Shown: positions 15,149 to 23,238 of the stretch, piece by piece
How the letters are laid out: each line of letters begins with the position of its first letter
Position numbering within the stretch: the first letter of the stretch is position 1
Source of the DNA: an archaeon
Lineage (GTDB): Archaea > Asgardarchaeota > Heimdallarchaeia > Heimdallarchaeales > Kariarchaeaceae
Direction: 5' to 3'
Length of the DNA: 32,680 bases
Assembly (NCBI GenBank): GCA_024280435.1
Contig: JAJRQD010000296.1
Span: 1 to 32,680, forward strand
The notes under the pieces: model-generated
The model's database searches: none
The model's input: the letters and a program-made list of their open reading frames with translations, nothing else
Told to the model about the DNA's origin: nothing
Program-made: the position numbers and the translations under genes

Positions 15149-16042
15149 CTATTCACGCTTTTTATTGATATAATTATTTATGAATAATTCACCTGCTTTG
15201 TAAGAAGAACGAGATAGTGGTGTTGATACCACATATTTGAAACCCATATCCTCAGCTATTTTTTTATACTCTGCAAATTGTTCAAGTGATACATATTCAC
15301 GAACTGCAAGATGACGTAATGTGGGACGCATATACTGTCCTATTGTTACAAAATCAACACCTGCATTCCTCAAATCTTGCAATGTATCAACTACCTCCTC
15401 TGGTTTCTCACTAAGACCAACCATAATAGATGATTTACTGAGCATATCGGGATCCAATATCTTGATGTTTCTCAGTACATTTAATGATTGTTCATAGTTT
15501 GCCCTTCGATCTCTGACTTTTGGGGTTAATCTTCTGACAGTCTCAATATTATGTGCTATGACTTCAGGCTTTGCATCTACAATTCGTTTGAGATCATTCA
15601 CAGAACCTTTGAAGTCAGGTATCAATATCTCTATTTTAAGTGAGGTATGCTCTTTTTTCACAACTGAAATACATCTTGCCAGATGTGTGGATCCTCCATC
15701 TGATAGATCATCCCGATCCACACTAGTTAAAACAATGTAGTCTATCTCACCCCAATCATACAATGCACTGGCAAGAGTTTCTGCCTCATCATCTTTCAAT
15801 GGATCAGGACACACACTGGTCTTGATATTACAGAAACGGCATCCACGTGTGCAGGTGTCTCCCATAAGCATGAAAGTGGCAGTACCAGAGCTCCAACAAT
15901 CTGTCTTGTTGGGACAGGATGCCTCCTCACATACAGTAGCTATTGAAGATCGTTTTACTGTATTATTCACCATACTGAGTTTTTTTGTGAATGTATGACC
16001 CTTATATTTAACCCAATCAGGTGCGGGTAGATCAGATACCAT
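15149..16042 (-). CDS. lipA: Lipoyl synthase (radical SAM)
   Basis: The 297-residue LipA inserts two sulfurs into protein-bound octanoate to make the lipoyl cofactor of 2-oxoacid dehydrogenases and the glycine cleavage system. Both iron-sulfur sites are complete: the auxiliary cluster C38-x4-C43-x5-C49 (CEEASCPNKTDC) and the radical SAM C64-x3-C68-x2-C71 (CTRGCRFC). The conserved C-terminal RSSYKAGE, which contributes a serine ligand, is present. No lipB, lplA or lipoyl-protein gene is near. Lipoyl synthesis is patchy in archaea, so LipA shows that this lineage uses or once used lipoylated complexes. Confidence 0.95.
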   Translation of the reverse strand: MVSDLPAPDWVKYKGHTFTKKLSMVNNTVKRSSIATVCEEASCPNKTDCWSSGTATFMLMGDTCTRGCRFCNIKTSVCPDPLKDDEAETLASALYDWGEIDYIVLTSVDRDDLSDGGSTHLARCISVVKKEHTSLKIEILIPDFKGSVNDLKRIVDAKPEVIAHNIETVRRLTPKVRDRRANYEQSLNVLRNIKILDPDMLSKSSIMVGLSEKPEEVVDTLQDLRNAGVDFVTIGQYMRPTLRHLAVREYVSLEQFAEYKKIAEDMGFKYVVSTPLSRSSYKAGELFINNYINKKRE

Positions 16043-16102
16043 AATTCATATCCCATATCATTATTTTATAGACTAGACTATATTGGCAACAATTTTTTCA
16101 TA

Positions 16103-17044
16103 TTATTTATTCAGATATCGCCTTGCATACTCAGAGTTGAAATCATATTCCCTAAGATATGCAGGAAAATACTCCAGAAGATATGTATGAATAATCAATG
16201 CGGGATCAACTTTATAATTCCTCTTTATCCAAGTATCAAACTGATGAATTGTCTCAAAATCTATATTTAACCGTCTCATCATTATATCACGTATATTTTG
16301 ATTGAAAGGGGCCAAGTTATATCTTCTTGCTGCATACACCATAAGTATTCTTGATACGTATGGTCCAACTCCATTTATTTTTTGTAATCCCTTGATACCT
16401 CTCTCATAGATAGGATAGAAAGTATATGTTTCTATTTCCTCTATTGTGTCAGCTGTGAAATTACCCAGATATTTTGCCTGCATAACTGCTCTCATATCAG
16501 TTTTCCACTCGCTAACACTCATTGAGGTAATAATATTTGCATCTGGAAAGACCTTTAGATTATCATCCCATGGTACTTCAGTACCATATTTCTCGATGAA
16601 ATTGTTTGCAATAGCGAGATAATCAGGAAATTTGGTATTCTGAGATAGTAAAGTAAGTACTGCTGCTTCCACAATATTAGAATTTGCGAATAATCTGAAG
16701 CCTGGAAAATATCCCAGTGATTTTCTGAATTTGCGATCTATCTTTCCCATTTTTCTGAGAATATTCATCGATTCATCCAATCCCAATTCAAATCTTATCC
16801 GTGCGACTAATTCCTCCTCATAAACTTTGGTTATGCTATTATCAGATTCAATCAACATATTCAATTCTTTTACCAAAGGTTTTTTCTGATTCACTCTGCA
16901 AACAAATATCTGATCATCTATTTTGAATGTACGGGTATAATGATCTGCATTTAATAATGTATGTGCAAAGAGATATGGCTTGGGTGTTGATATATCAATA
17001 GGAATATTGGTGGGTAATGATACTTCTCTGGTCTCTATGCTCAT
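16103..17044 (-). CDS. HhH-GPD DNA glycosylase-like protein (AlkA/OGG group) with altered catalytic site
   Basis: The 313-residue protein has an N-terminal beta-rich domain (1-110) and a helical HhH-GPD domain, the layout of AlkA/OGG1-type base-excision glycosylases. FPGFRLFANSNIVEAAVLTL with SQN is the usual entry to the helical domain, and INGVGPYVSRIL (about 220-235) is the helix-hairpin-helix DNA-binding motif. In active family members the next helix carries P-V-D with the catalytic Asp. Here the segment reads LAPFNQNIRDIM, so Asn248 stands in the Asp position, and the OGG-type catalytic Lys in the hairpin is also absent (Tyr after G-V-G-P). Either the residue set is unusual or the protein only binds DNA. 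A nearby Asp (IRD) might substitute. Confidence 0.8.
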   Translation of the reverse strand: MSIETREVSLPTNIPIDISTPKPYLFAHTLLNADHYTRTFKIDDQIFVCRVNQKKPLVKELNMLIESDNSITKVYEEELVARIRFELGLDESMNILRKMGKIDRKFRKSLGYFPGFRLFANSNIVEAAVLTLLSQNTKFPDYLAIANNFIEKYGTEVPWDDNLKVFPDANIITSMSVSEWKTDMRAVMQAKYLGNFTADTIEEIETYTFYPIYERGIKGLQKINGVGPYVSRILMVYAARRYNLAPFNQNIRDIMMRRLNIDFETIHQFDTWIKRNYKVDPALIIHTYLLEYFPAYLREYDFNSEYARRYLNK

Positions 17045-17068
17045 TCAATATTAGCTTGAACGAAATAC

Positions 17069-17074
17069 TTTATC
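17069..17074 (+). promoter_or_regulatory. BRE/TATA-like promoter of the MoaD-like gene
   Basis: Purine-rich CGAAA (17061-17065) followed by ACTTTATC, centred 28 bases before ATG 17100, fits a BRE-TATA pair driving a leaderless mRNA. Confidence 0.5.
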
Positions 17075-17099
17075 TAAACAGTGATTGATAGCAGAATAA

Positions 17100-17348
17100 A
17101 TGAGAAAAATTCATTTCCTTTCTTATTTATCCAAAATATCAGGTATAGATACCATGGAATTACCTGAAGACATTACAAAGGTGAAAGATGTTCTGGATTA
17201 TTTGAAGAAGAAAATACCAGAATTTAACAGAATGTTTCTTACAGATTATCTAGTACTGATGGGTGATCACGTATTATTATTACCAAAAGATGAGGAATTA
17301 TTACTAATTGATGATATATTTATAGCACCAATTATCTCTGGAGGTTAA
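17100..17348 (+). CDS. MoaD/ThiS-family ubiquitin-like sulfur carrier
   Basis: An 82-residue beta-grasp protein ending in Gly-Gly (IAPIISGG), the hallmark of MoaD, ThiS and archaeal SAMP proteins, which are activated by an E1-like enzyme as C-terminal thiocarboxylates. The pattern E-L-P-E-D-I-T-K-V-K-D-V-L-D-Y-L is the first helix after the opening strands. It could serve molybdopterin synthesis, tRNA thiolation or protein tagging; no moaE, moeB or thiF gene is nearby to decide. It overlaps the convergent GDPD-like gene by 17 bases, so the codons for its terminal ISGG also encode the last residues of that protein on the other strand. Confidence 0.85.
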   Translation: MRKIHFLSYLSKISGIDTMELPEDITKVKDVLDYLKKKIPEFNRMFLTDYLVLMGDHVLLLPKDEELLLIDDIFIAPIISGG

Positions 17349-18147
17349 CTCCTTTTGTACCAGTACCTCGATGGGCAATAATCATACCATCACCCTGTTT
17401 AGCATATCGGGGATAGTTCTGTGTCTTATCAGTGAACCTGAGGAATCTGGAGAAATCATCCTCTAATTCTTCAGTACCCAGATTCGTACCCAATATCACT
17501 CCAGTCTCATCCATCAGATCACATAGCTGTTCATAGGAAGGATTAAGTTTACTGAATATACCCAAAATATATTGCCTAGCAAATGTAACACCTGTATAGT
17601 TATTCTTCAATGCATCGTTAATATGCCATTTCAAATTATGTCTGATTACTCTAGGTAGTGCTTTCATCAACACATACTTCTCATTACACTCATTGATATA
17701 TGGTAATATTGTGAATACTGGAAAGTTATCCTCTCGTGCAAATGGTACCAGTAATTTTTTATCAAAAGATAGCATATTGATCGATTTCAAGGATATATCA
17801 GATCTATCAACATATTTAACAAAAGTATCATGAAGAAGTTCACTTATCTCATCTCTGATAGCTTTTTTTCCATCACAGTCAGGTTTTAATTCTATAAAAA
17901 ATTTCTTTCCAGATTTTGATAGTTCTTGCACTCGCTTATTATTCAAAAGATCATCAAGAGTGGGTAAATTATATGATCTGTACTGTTTTTCAGTTAAATC
18001 ACGCACGCATTTTCCATCTGTAAGAACAGGATCATGATATATCACCAATTTATCATCTTTAGTTAATCTTATATCAAACTCAGCTGCATCAAAATTCTCC
18101 AGACCCCATATAAGTCCATCAACAGTATTTGGTTCAAGGTGCACCAT
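17332..18147 (-). CDS. Glycerophosphodiester phosphodiesterase-family protein with C-terminal HRG motif (apparent circular permutation)
   Basis: The 271-residue protein contains every catalytic motif of the GDPD TIM barrel, but in rotated order. The N-terminus starts directly at the segment that normally follows HRG: LEPNT (4-8), then AAEFDIRLTKDDKLVIYHDP with Glu23, Asp25 and His38, then FIELKP with Glu86. The missing first motif, IIAHRGTGTKG, appears at 256-266, a few residues before the stop. The 180 bases upstream encode no HRG in any frame I could read. GDPDs hydrolyse glycerophosphodiesters to glycerol 3-phosphate and an alcohol. I use ATG 18147; a TTG two codons earlier is less likely, since an AT-rich box lies about 25 bases upstream. 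It overlaps the MoaD-like gene by 17 bases. Confidence 0.82.
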   Translation of the reverse strand: MVHLEPNTVDGLIWGLENFDAAEFDIRLTKDDKLVIYHDPVLTDGKCVRDLTEKQYRSYNLPTLDDLLNNKRVQELSKSGKKFFIELKPDCDGKKAIRDEISELLHDTFVKYVDRSDISLKSINMLSFDKKLLVPFAREDNFPVFTILPYINECNEKYVLMKALPRVIRHNLKWHINDALKNNYTGVTFARQYILGIFSKLNPSYEQLCDLMDETGVILGTNLGTEELEDDFSRFLRFTDKTQNYPRYAKQGDGMIIAHRGTGTKGVNLQR

Positions 18148-18335
18148 ATTCAAATGATATTTATTATATTCATAATCTTTTAGCAGATAATGATATTTGA
18201 ATGCTTATTTTAACAGGAATTATGCAATGAAATGTGATTTAATGTCAAATAACTGCATTTCAATTTATATTTGTATATTTTAATAACAGTTTTTAAGAAC
18301 ACTTATTATTTTCAATTCTACTCAATAAATATATC

Positions 18336-20312
18336 ATGCACGATGACGACATCAGAGGAGAACTTTTCTCTAAATTAGGGGCTGAAAGTTCAGGAAATCC
18401 CGAAGAAATGCTTAGCAAAGCGGTAGTGGAGTTCAAGGATGGAGATCCAATTGAGGCAAAAAAAATATTCAAAGAGATCATTTCTATTACCACTACAAAT
18501 GCTCTGAGATATGAAACACAATCACAACACAGGGCAGCAGCACAGGAATACTATATTCAGGCAGTATCATATGAATATATGCAGCAAACTAGTGATAGGG
18601 ATAAAAATTATGCAAAGGTAATTGATGGTCTGCTATCATATGCCAAGACTGCATTGACATTTGAAGAGAATGAGAAGGGTATTACATCTGCATCCCTTGC
18701 AGGTCTAGTTTGTATTATCTCTGGTAATAATAACAGAGCTTTTGAGATTTATAACAAACATATGGAGATTTTAAAAAGTAAAAATAATTCACAGGGATTG
18801 ATGCAAATAATCTACTCTCTTGGATATTTATTAGATGCATTGAAAAATACCAATGTAGCTGCATTATCAGATGCACAGAATTTTATTTCTAAAGATCTAA
18901 AACCAATGTTGAGTACTGCCAAGCTTACAGGTTTCAATAATCTACTGAAATCAGTTGTTATATTTACACAGAATGTGATAGAGAGCAGAATAAAAATGCC
19001 AAAAATATTGGTTGACACATCGATACCAAGAGATATACTGTTCAACGATATTTTTGAATTCGTACTAACAGTTGAGAATGCAGGAGAAGGATTAGCAACA
19101 GAGATTAAAGTATCATTACAATTTCCAGAAGATATTGAGATACTTAGTGGTGAAAAATCAATATCTTATGATAAATTAGATTCTAATGATAAGAAAATAA
19201 TTACATACAGTTTACGATACCAAACAGCTTCAGATATCAATGAGATAACCAAGGAGATCAAAGGTAATCTTACTTATGTGGATATGCTCAATAATGGCCA
19301 TAAACAGTATATAGGCCCATTAAACTTTGAGATAAGATCTATGAGTAAAACATCAGAGTATATTGAAAAGCTAAACAAAGTGAAGGAGGATTACAATTCT
19401 CTTAATTTTGAGAATTTAAGTCCAATTCTTAATTTACTAGTTCCAGCTATGAGAAATGAGTTTGATCTGTTTGTGCAAAAATTACAAGAGGAAATTGAAA
19501 AGCAGGAATTTGATAATGCAGATTTTGGTTTCAAAATAGTCAGTAGTCTAGTTGATGTACAGAAGAGTATTCTATTAGAAGGTGAGATAAGTAAATCAAT
19601 TGTTGAAAATGTTAATAAACAGATAGAGACAGCAGTGAATAGTAAAGCGGAAGAATTAACAGCTAAGCACACCAAGGATAAAGAGGATGCAATTGCAAAG
19701 ATAGTTCTAGAAAAGAATAACGAGAAAGCAAATGAACTGGATAAATTGAAAGCAGAGATGAAAGAGCTACATGAAAAACAGATAAATGAACTCAAAGAAC
19801 AGAATTTCAAAGAACTTGGTAAAATTAACCAAGCACATGAGAACAAGCTAAACAAACATCTTGCAGATCTAGAACAGAGTTTAGAAGCTAAATTTGTACA
19901 AGAATCCAATACTAAAAGTGATGAGTTTGAGAAGACTATGAATGAACTACGTACACATCATGAAAATGAACTCGATGAGATACGCAGTAAATTGAAGAAG
20001 GAACTCAAAGATAAATATACACGTGAGATTGATGAGATTAGAGAATCCAAGGATGAAGAGATCAGAAAGATCAATGAAGCAAATGAGGAGAATCTTGAGA
20101 ACTCACTAAATGCCCAGAAGATAAAACTTGAGGGAATTAAAAATGAGGAGATTGAGGCAGTCAAGAGAGAGCTTAGAACTGAACTTGCAAGAGAGCATGA
20201 AGGTGAAATTGATAAACTAAAAAGTAAATACACCTCCGAAATTGATACCAAGAATAAAATGATTGATGAATTGGAGAGGCAGATCAGAGACTTAAAATCC
20301 TCATCTCATTAA
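18336..20312 (+). CDS. Helical-repeat, beta-sandwich and long coiled-coil protein
   Basis: I do not recognise this 658-residue protein as a whole. Residues 1 to about 215 are helical pairs resembling TPR or SNAP-like repeats (QHRAAAQEYYIQAVSYEYMQ, GNNNRAFEIYNKHMEILKSK). Residues about 220-335 alternate in short strands like an Ig or CARDB-type beta-sandwich (FEFVLTVENAGEGLATEIKV). From about 345 to the end it is highly charged heptad helix, first irregular and then a near-continuous Glu/Lys coiled coil of about 230 residues. There is no membrane helix or signal. It looks like a large structural or tethering protein. It stands alone, 68 bases before pyruvate kinase and less than 2 kb from the tubulin-like unit; a link to that unit is only a thought. 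Confidence 0.8.
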   Translation: MHDDDIRGELFSKLGAESSGNPEEMLSKAVVEFKDGDPIEAKKIFKEIISITTTNALRYETQSQHRAAAQEYYIQAVSYEYMQQTSDRDKNYAKVIDGLLSYAKTALTFEENEKGITSASLAGLVCIISGNNNRAFEIYNKHMEILKSKNNSQGLMQIIYSLGYLLDALKNTNVAALSDAQNFISKDLKPMLSTAKLTGFNNLLKSVVIFTQNVIESRIKMPKILVDTSIPRDILFNDIFEFVLTVENAGEGLATEIKVSLQFPEDIEILSGEKSISYDKLDSNDKKIITYSLRYQTASDINEITKEIKGNLTYVDMLNNGHKQYIGPLNFEIRSMSKTSEYIEKLNKVKEDYNSLNFENLSPILNLLVPAMRNEFDLFVQKLQEEIEKQEFDNADFGFKIVSSLVDVQKSILLEGEISKSIVENVNKQIETAVNSKAEELTAKHTKDKEDAIAKIVLEKNNEKANELDKLKAEMKELHEKQINELKEQNFKELGKINQAHENKLNKHLADLEQSLEAKFVQESNTKSDEFEKTMNELRTHHENELDEIRSKLKKELKDKYTREIDEIRESKDEEIRKINEANEENLENSLNAQKIKLEGIKNEEIEAVKRELRTELAREHEGEIDKLKSKYTSEIDTKNKMIDELERQIRDLKSSSH

Positions 20313-20345
20313 ATAGTGCACACTCATATAAAATATTAGAAAAAT

Positions 20346-20355
20346 CTTATTATAT
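20346..20355 (+). promoter_or_regulatory. TATA-like promoter of pyruvate kinase
   Basis: CTTATTATAT preceded by AAAAT is centred 30 bases before ATG 20381, consistent with a near-leaderless transcript. Confidence 0.45.
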
Positions 20356-20380
20356 TGCAAAAGTAAATACTAGTTGAATA

Positions 20381-21847
20381 ATGAAAAAAAGATCAAAAGG
20401 CGTAATTGTTGCCACTCTAGGCCCTGCATCAGATAAAAGAGAGATACTTGAGAAAATGGTAGAGGAGGGATTAGATGTGGTGAGGCTTAATTTATCACAT
20501 GGGACACATAAAGACCATAAAAAAAGATTTGAACTAGTTAGAAGTGTTAATGATACCATACCAATACTATTCGATCTCTCAGGACCTAAGATAAGAATTG
20601 GTATGCTTGAAAAAAGTATTACTCTCAAATCAGGCTATCAATACACGCTTACAAAAGATGATATTATTGGTGACCAACATCGTGCGAGCCTGCTCTATGA
20701 TGAACTGATAGATGTTGCCAAAGTTGGTAATACATTATTTCTCAATGATGGATTACTAGAATTCAAGATAACGGAGAAAACTGAGAATGAATTGATCTGT
20801 GAAGTGATAACTGGTGGAATACTCAGTTCCCGTAAGGGAGTAAATACACCAGGAGTGCCAATCAACTTGTATGCGCCTACTCCAAAAGATCTTGATGACC
20901 TTGATTTTACCATTGGCTTAGAACCTGATTTCTACTCAGTAAGTTTTGTCAGAAGAGTTGAGGATCTTGAAAGAGTGAGAGCTAGAATTAAAACACATAC
21001 AGATGATAGAATACCATTGATATCAAAAATTGAACATCAAGATGCATTGAAAAATATAGATGATATAATTAAAAAATCAGATGGAATTATGGTTGCAAGA
21101 GGAGATCTTGGTATTGAATTGCCACTGGATCAGATACCCAGGATACAAAAAGAATTGATAGATAAATGTCAATACTACTCAACTTCCTGTATAGTAGCCA
21201 CACAGATGTTAGAATCTATGATCAAATCACCAAGGCCAACAAGGGCAGAGGTTTCAGATGTTGCCAATGCAATTATACAGGGTAGTGATGCAGTGATGTT
21301 ATCTGCAGAGACTGCAACGGGCAATTATCCAATTGATACAATCAGAGTTATGGACAAAATTATCTCCACTGCACAGGAAGATGTGAAAACAATTTCAGAT
21401 TTAACAAGAATTAGACAGAGTACCACAGCTGAATCCATTTGCAGAGCTGCAACGGGTATTGCAACAACTCTTAAAGCAGATAAAATAATCGCCTATACGA
21501 GATCAGGGATTACATCAGGTATATTATCAAGATTCAAGCCTGAGCAGGAGATTATCGCAATCTCGCCAAATGTCAAGACTACACGCAGATGTAAATTACA
21601 GTGGGGAGTTACACCTCTATTGATAGAGAGAGATTACTTCAATACAGATGAGATGGTATTTGAAGGGTTATTGAAAGCATATGCGGAGAAAAGGATTAAA
21701 AAAGATACTAGAATTGTTGTGGTGGCAGGTTCAATTGTGGGGCAACCATCACCAATTACAAATCTGATACAGGTGGTCAACACATCAGATATACTTTCTG
21801 AGGAAATGATGAAGATCAAATTCACAAGGAGACTTAGTCAACAATAA
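20381..21847 (+). CDS. pyk: Pyruvate kinase
   Basis: The 488-residue enzyme makes pyruvate and ATP from phosphoenolpyruvate at the end of glycolysis. The order is typical: ATLGPASDKREILEKMVEEG, then RLNLSHGTH, FDLSGPKIRIG, the active-site region ISKIEHQDAL, VARGDLGIELP, and TQMLESMIKSPRPTRAE followed by DAVMLSAETATGNYP. The C-terminal domain (about 350-480) is complete and ends without the extra PEP-binding domain seen in some enzymes. A 9-bp hairpin begins three bases after the stop, so the gene is probably not co-transcribed with the tubulin-like unit downstream. Confidence 0.97.
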   Translation: MKKRSKGVIVATLGPASDKREILEKMVEEGLDVVRLNLSHGTHKDHKKRFELVRSVNDTIPILFDLSGPKIRIGMLEKSITLKSGYQYTLTKDDIIGDQHRASLLYDELIDVAKVGNTLFLNDGLLEFKITEKTENELICEVITGGILSSRKGVNTPGVPINLYAPTPKDLDDLDFTIGLEPDFYSVSFVRRVEDLERVRARIKTHTDDRIPLISKIEHQDALKNIDDIIKKSDGIMVARGDLGIELPLDQIPRIQKELIDKCQYYSTSCIVATQMLESMIKSPRPTRAEVSDVANAIIQGSDAVMLSAETATGNYPIDTIRVMDKIISTAQEDVKTISDLTRIRQSTTAESICRAATGIATTLKADKIIAYTRSGITSGILSRFKPEQEIIAISPNVKTTRRCKLQWGVTPLLIERDYFNTDEMVFEGLLKAYAEKRIKKDTRIVVVAGSIVGQPSPITNLIQVVNTSDILSEEMMKIKFTRRLSQQ

Positions 21848-21850
21848 AAT

Positions 21851-21874
21851 GGAAATATTGTCAATAATATTTCC
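21851..21874 (+). terminator. Hairpin after pyruvate kinase, 9-bp perfect stem
   Basis: GGAAATATT, a six-base loop (GTCAAT) and AATATTTCC form a perfect stem starting three bases after the pyk stop. It could stop transcription or protect the 3' end of the pyk mRNA. It separates pyk from the downstream TATA-like box at 21909. Confidence 0.5.
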
Positions 21875-21908
21875 CTAATAATATAATAAACGTCTTTATG
21901 AGTGATTA

Positions 21909-21916
21909 TTTATAAT
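21909..21916 (+). promoter_or_regulatory. TATA-like promoter of the tubulin-like three-gene unit
   Basis: TTTATAAT lies 26-28 bases before the in-frame codons ATT 21940 and ATA 21943. By the spacing seen elsewhere in this window, transcription should begin near 21937-21941, within a few bases of those codons and about 125 bases before the annotated TTG at 22066. Confidence 0.45.
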
Positions 21917-22065
21917 CTATTACTGTAAGATCTAATTATATTATAGTAAAACGATTATTTACATTATTTGGGAAAAAATCAAATAGTGATATAGAGCTAT
22001 TACTTAAACTCGCTCAAGATGGCATAAAAGGACAAAAAGAGAATTCAGATCACAGTGAGATAGCA

Positions 22066-23238
22066 TTGAAAGATGAGATCAACTCAAGTAATAAATTGCA
22101 GCTAACAGGGGAAATCAGACCACAGATACCAATTATTGGAATAGGTGGTGCAGGATTGAATTTAACCGATAGTATTGTCAAAAGATTATCTACATACAAG
22201 ATACAGTACAATACTATGGGTATTGACATCAATCAGAAAGAATTGGATAAAAATTCAATGATTGAGACAAAATACCTGATTGATGATAGACAGAGTACTA
22301 ACAAGCAGTATCTTAGAGGAAATTCAATTGCAAGAGAGAAACAGGATATACTTAGACAAAGAATATCAAGCTACCTTGCATCCTTGAAAGTAGATAATGA
22401 AGTTGTGTTCGTATTACTTGGCGGTGGTGGAACTGGTGTTGGAGTTGCAATTGAGGTTATTGATATTCTGATCTCAATGGGAAAAAGACCAGTTCCATTT
22501 TTAATGTTACCTTCAGAGGATGAGAATACCAGGATCAAATTCAATACTGCAGTTGCACTTTACAAGTTCAGCTATGCACCAAGTGACAGATGTTTTGATT
22601 TAGTGACAATCTGTATTGATAATAACTTATTTATCAGTAAAAACAAAAATAATAGTATCTCATCTACCCTTGCAGGTATTAATGAGAGAGTTGCTGCCAC
22701 AATTGCAGATATAATCATATCAACAGAATTAACATCACATGGCTATAATTCAGAATTGAATGATTTTATAGAAATTTTCAGAGAGATAAAGGGTATTGGT
22801 ACACTTACCTATATGCATCACACTGAAGATGATAGCATTGATAATATATTCAGAGATAATCTTATGATGGCAAATTCATTTGAATGTGATATCTTTTCTG
22901 GAACCAGATCATATATATTTGTACAATCAGCAGAAGCACAACTCACTTCAATGGAATACAGATCATTCTTGAATCAGTTCAATAATATAGATATTTTCCC
23001 AAAGCTGAATGAAGCTGGTAAAGATAAATTTATTGCAATCAGAGGAGTGACCACTGGAATTAAACTACCGGATAGAATTAGAGATCTGATTAAATTTGCA
23101 GAGGATGTACGTGTTAATCTATTGACAAAGGAGAATAATAATAGTATGCAGGGAAAAGGCAATCCGAGAATTAACAGACTTAAAGGTGATGCAGATATTG
23201 AGGTCATTGATGATGAAAATGGAGGTGATAACGCATAG
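22066..23238 (+). CDS. Divergent FtsZ/tubulin-superfamily GTPase A
   Basis: The 390-residue protein shows the FtsZ/tubulin plan. The T1 loop is GIGGAGLN (25-32). The signature T4 loop is GGGGTGVG (119-126). A helix with N-T-R-I-K-F-N-T-A-V-A corresponds to the FtsZ ribose/Arg region, the nucleotide-contacting helix H7 starts INERVAATIADII (205-217), and the T7 segment is ELNDFIEIF (230-238). T7 is degenerate compared with FtsZ NxDFxD, Glu taking the place of the second Asp. The C-terminal domain is short and there is no FtsZ-like tail. It is too divergent for FtsZ1/2 or CetZ and nearer to the FtsZ-like/Tubulin_2-type families. TTG 22066 follows GTGAG, but the frame is open with protein-like sequence up to 21916. 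The next gene abuts directly. Confidence 0.82.
   Translation: MKDEINSSNKLQLTGEIRPQIPIIGIGGAGLNLTDSIVKRLSTYKIQYNTMGIDINQKELDKNSMIETKYLIDDRQSTNKQYLRGNSIAREKQDILRQRISSYLASLKVDNEVVFVLLGGGGTGVGVAIEVIDILISMGKRPVPFLMLPSEDENTRIKFNTAVALYKFSYAPSDRCFDLVTICIDNNLFISKNKNNSISSTLAGINERVAATIADIIISTELTSHGYNSELNDFIEIFREIKGIGTLTYMHHTEDDSIDNIFRDNLMMANSFECDIFSGTRSYIFVQSAEAQLTSMEYRSFLNQFNNIDIFPKLNEAGKDKFIAIRGVTTGIKLPDRIRDLIKFAEDVRVNLLTKENNNSMQGKGNPRINRLKGDADIEVIDDENGGDNA

Noticed and set aside
19391-19909. Long open frame of 172 codons on the minus strand opposite the coiled-coil gene
   Set aside because: It is Ser/Cys/Phe/Leu-rich, as expected from reading Glu/Lys coiled-coil codons on the opposite strand, and has no independent motif or promoter.
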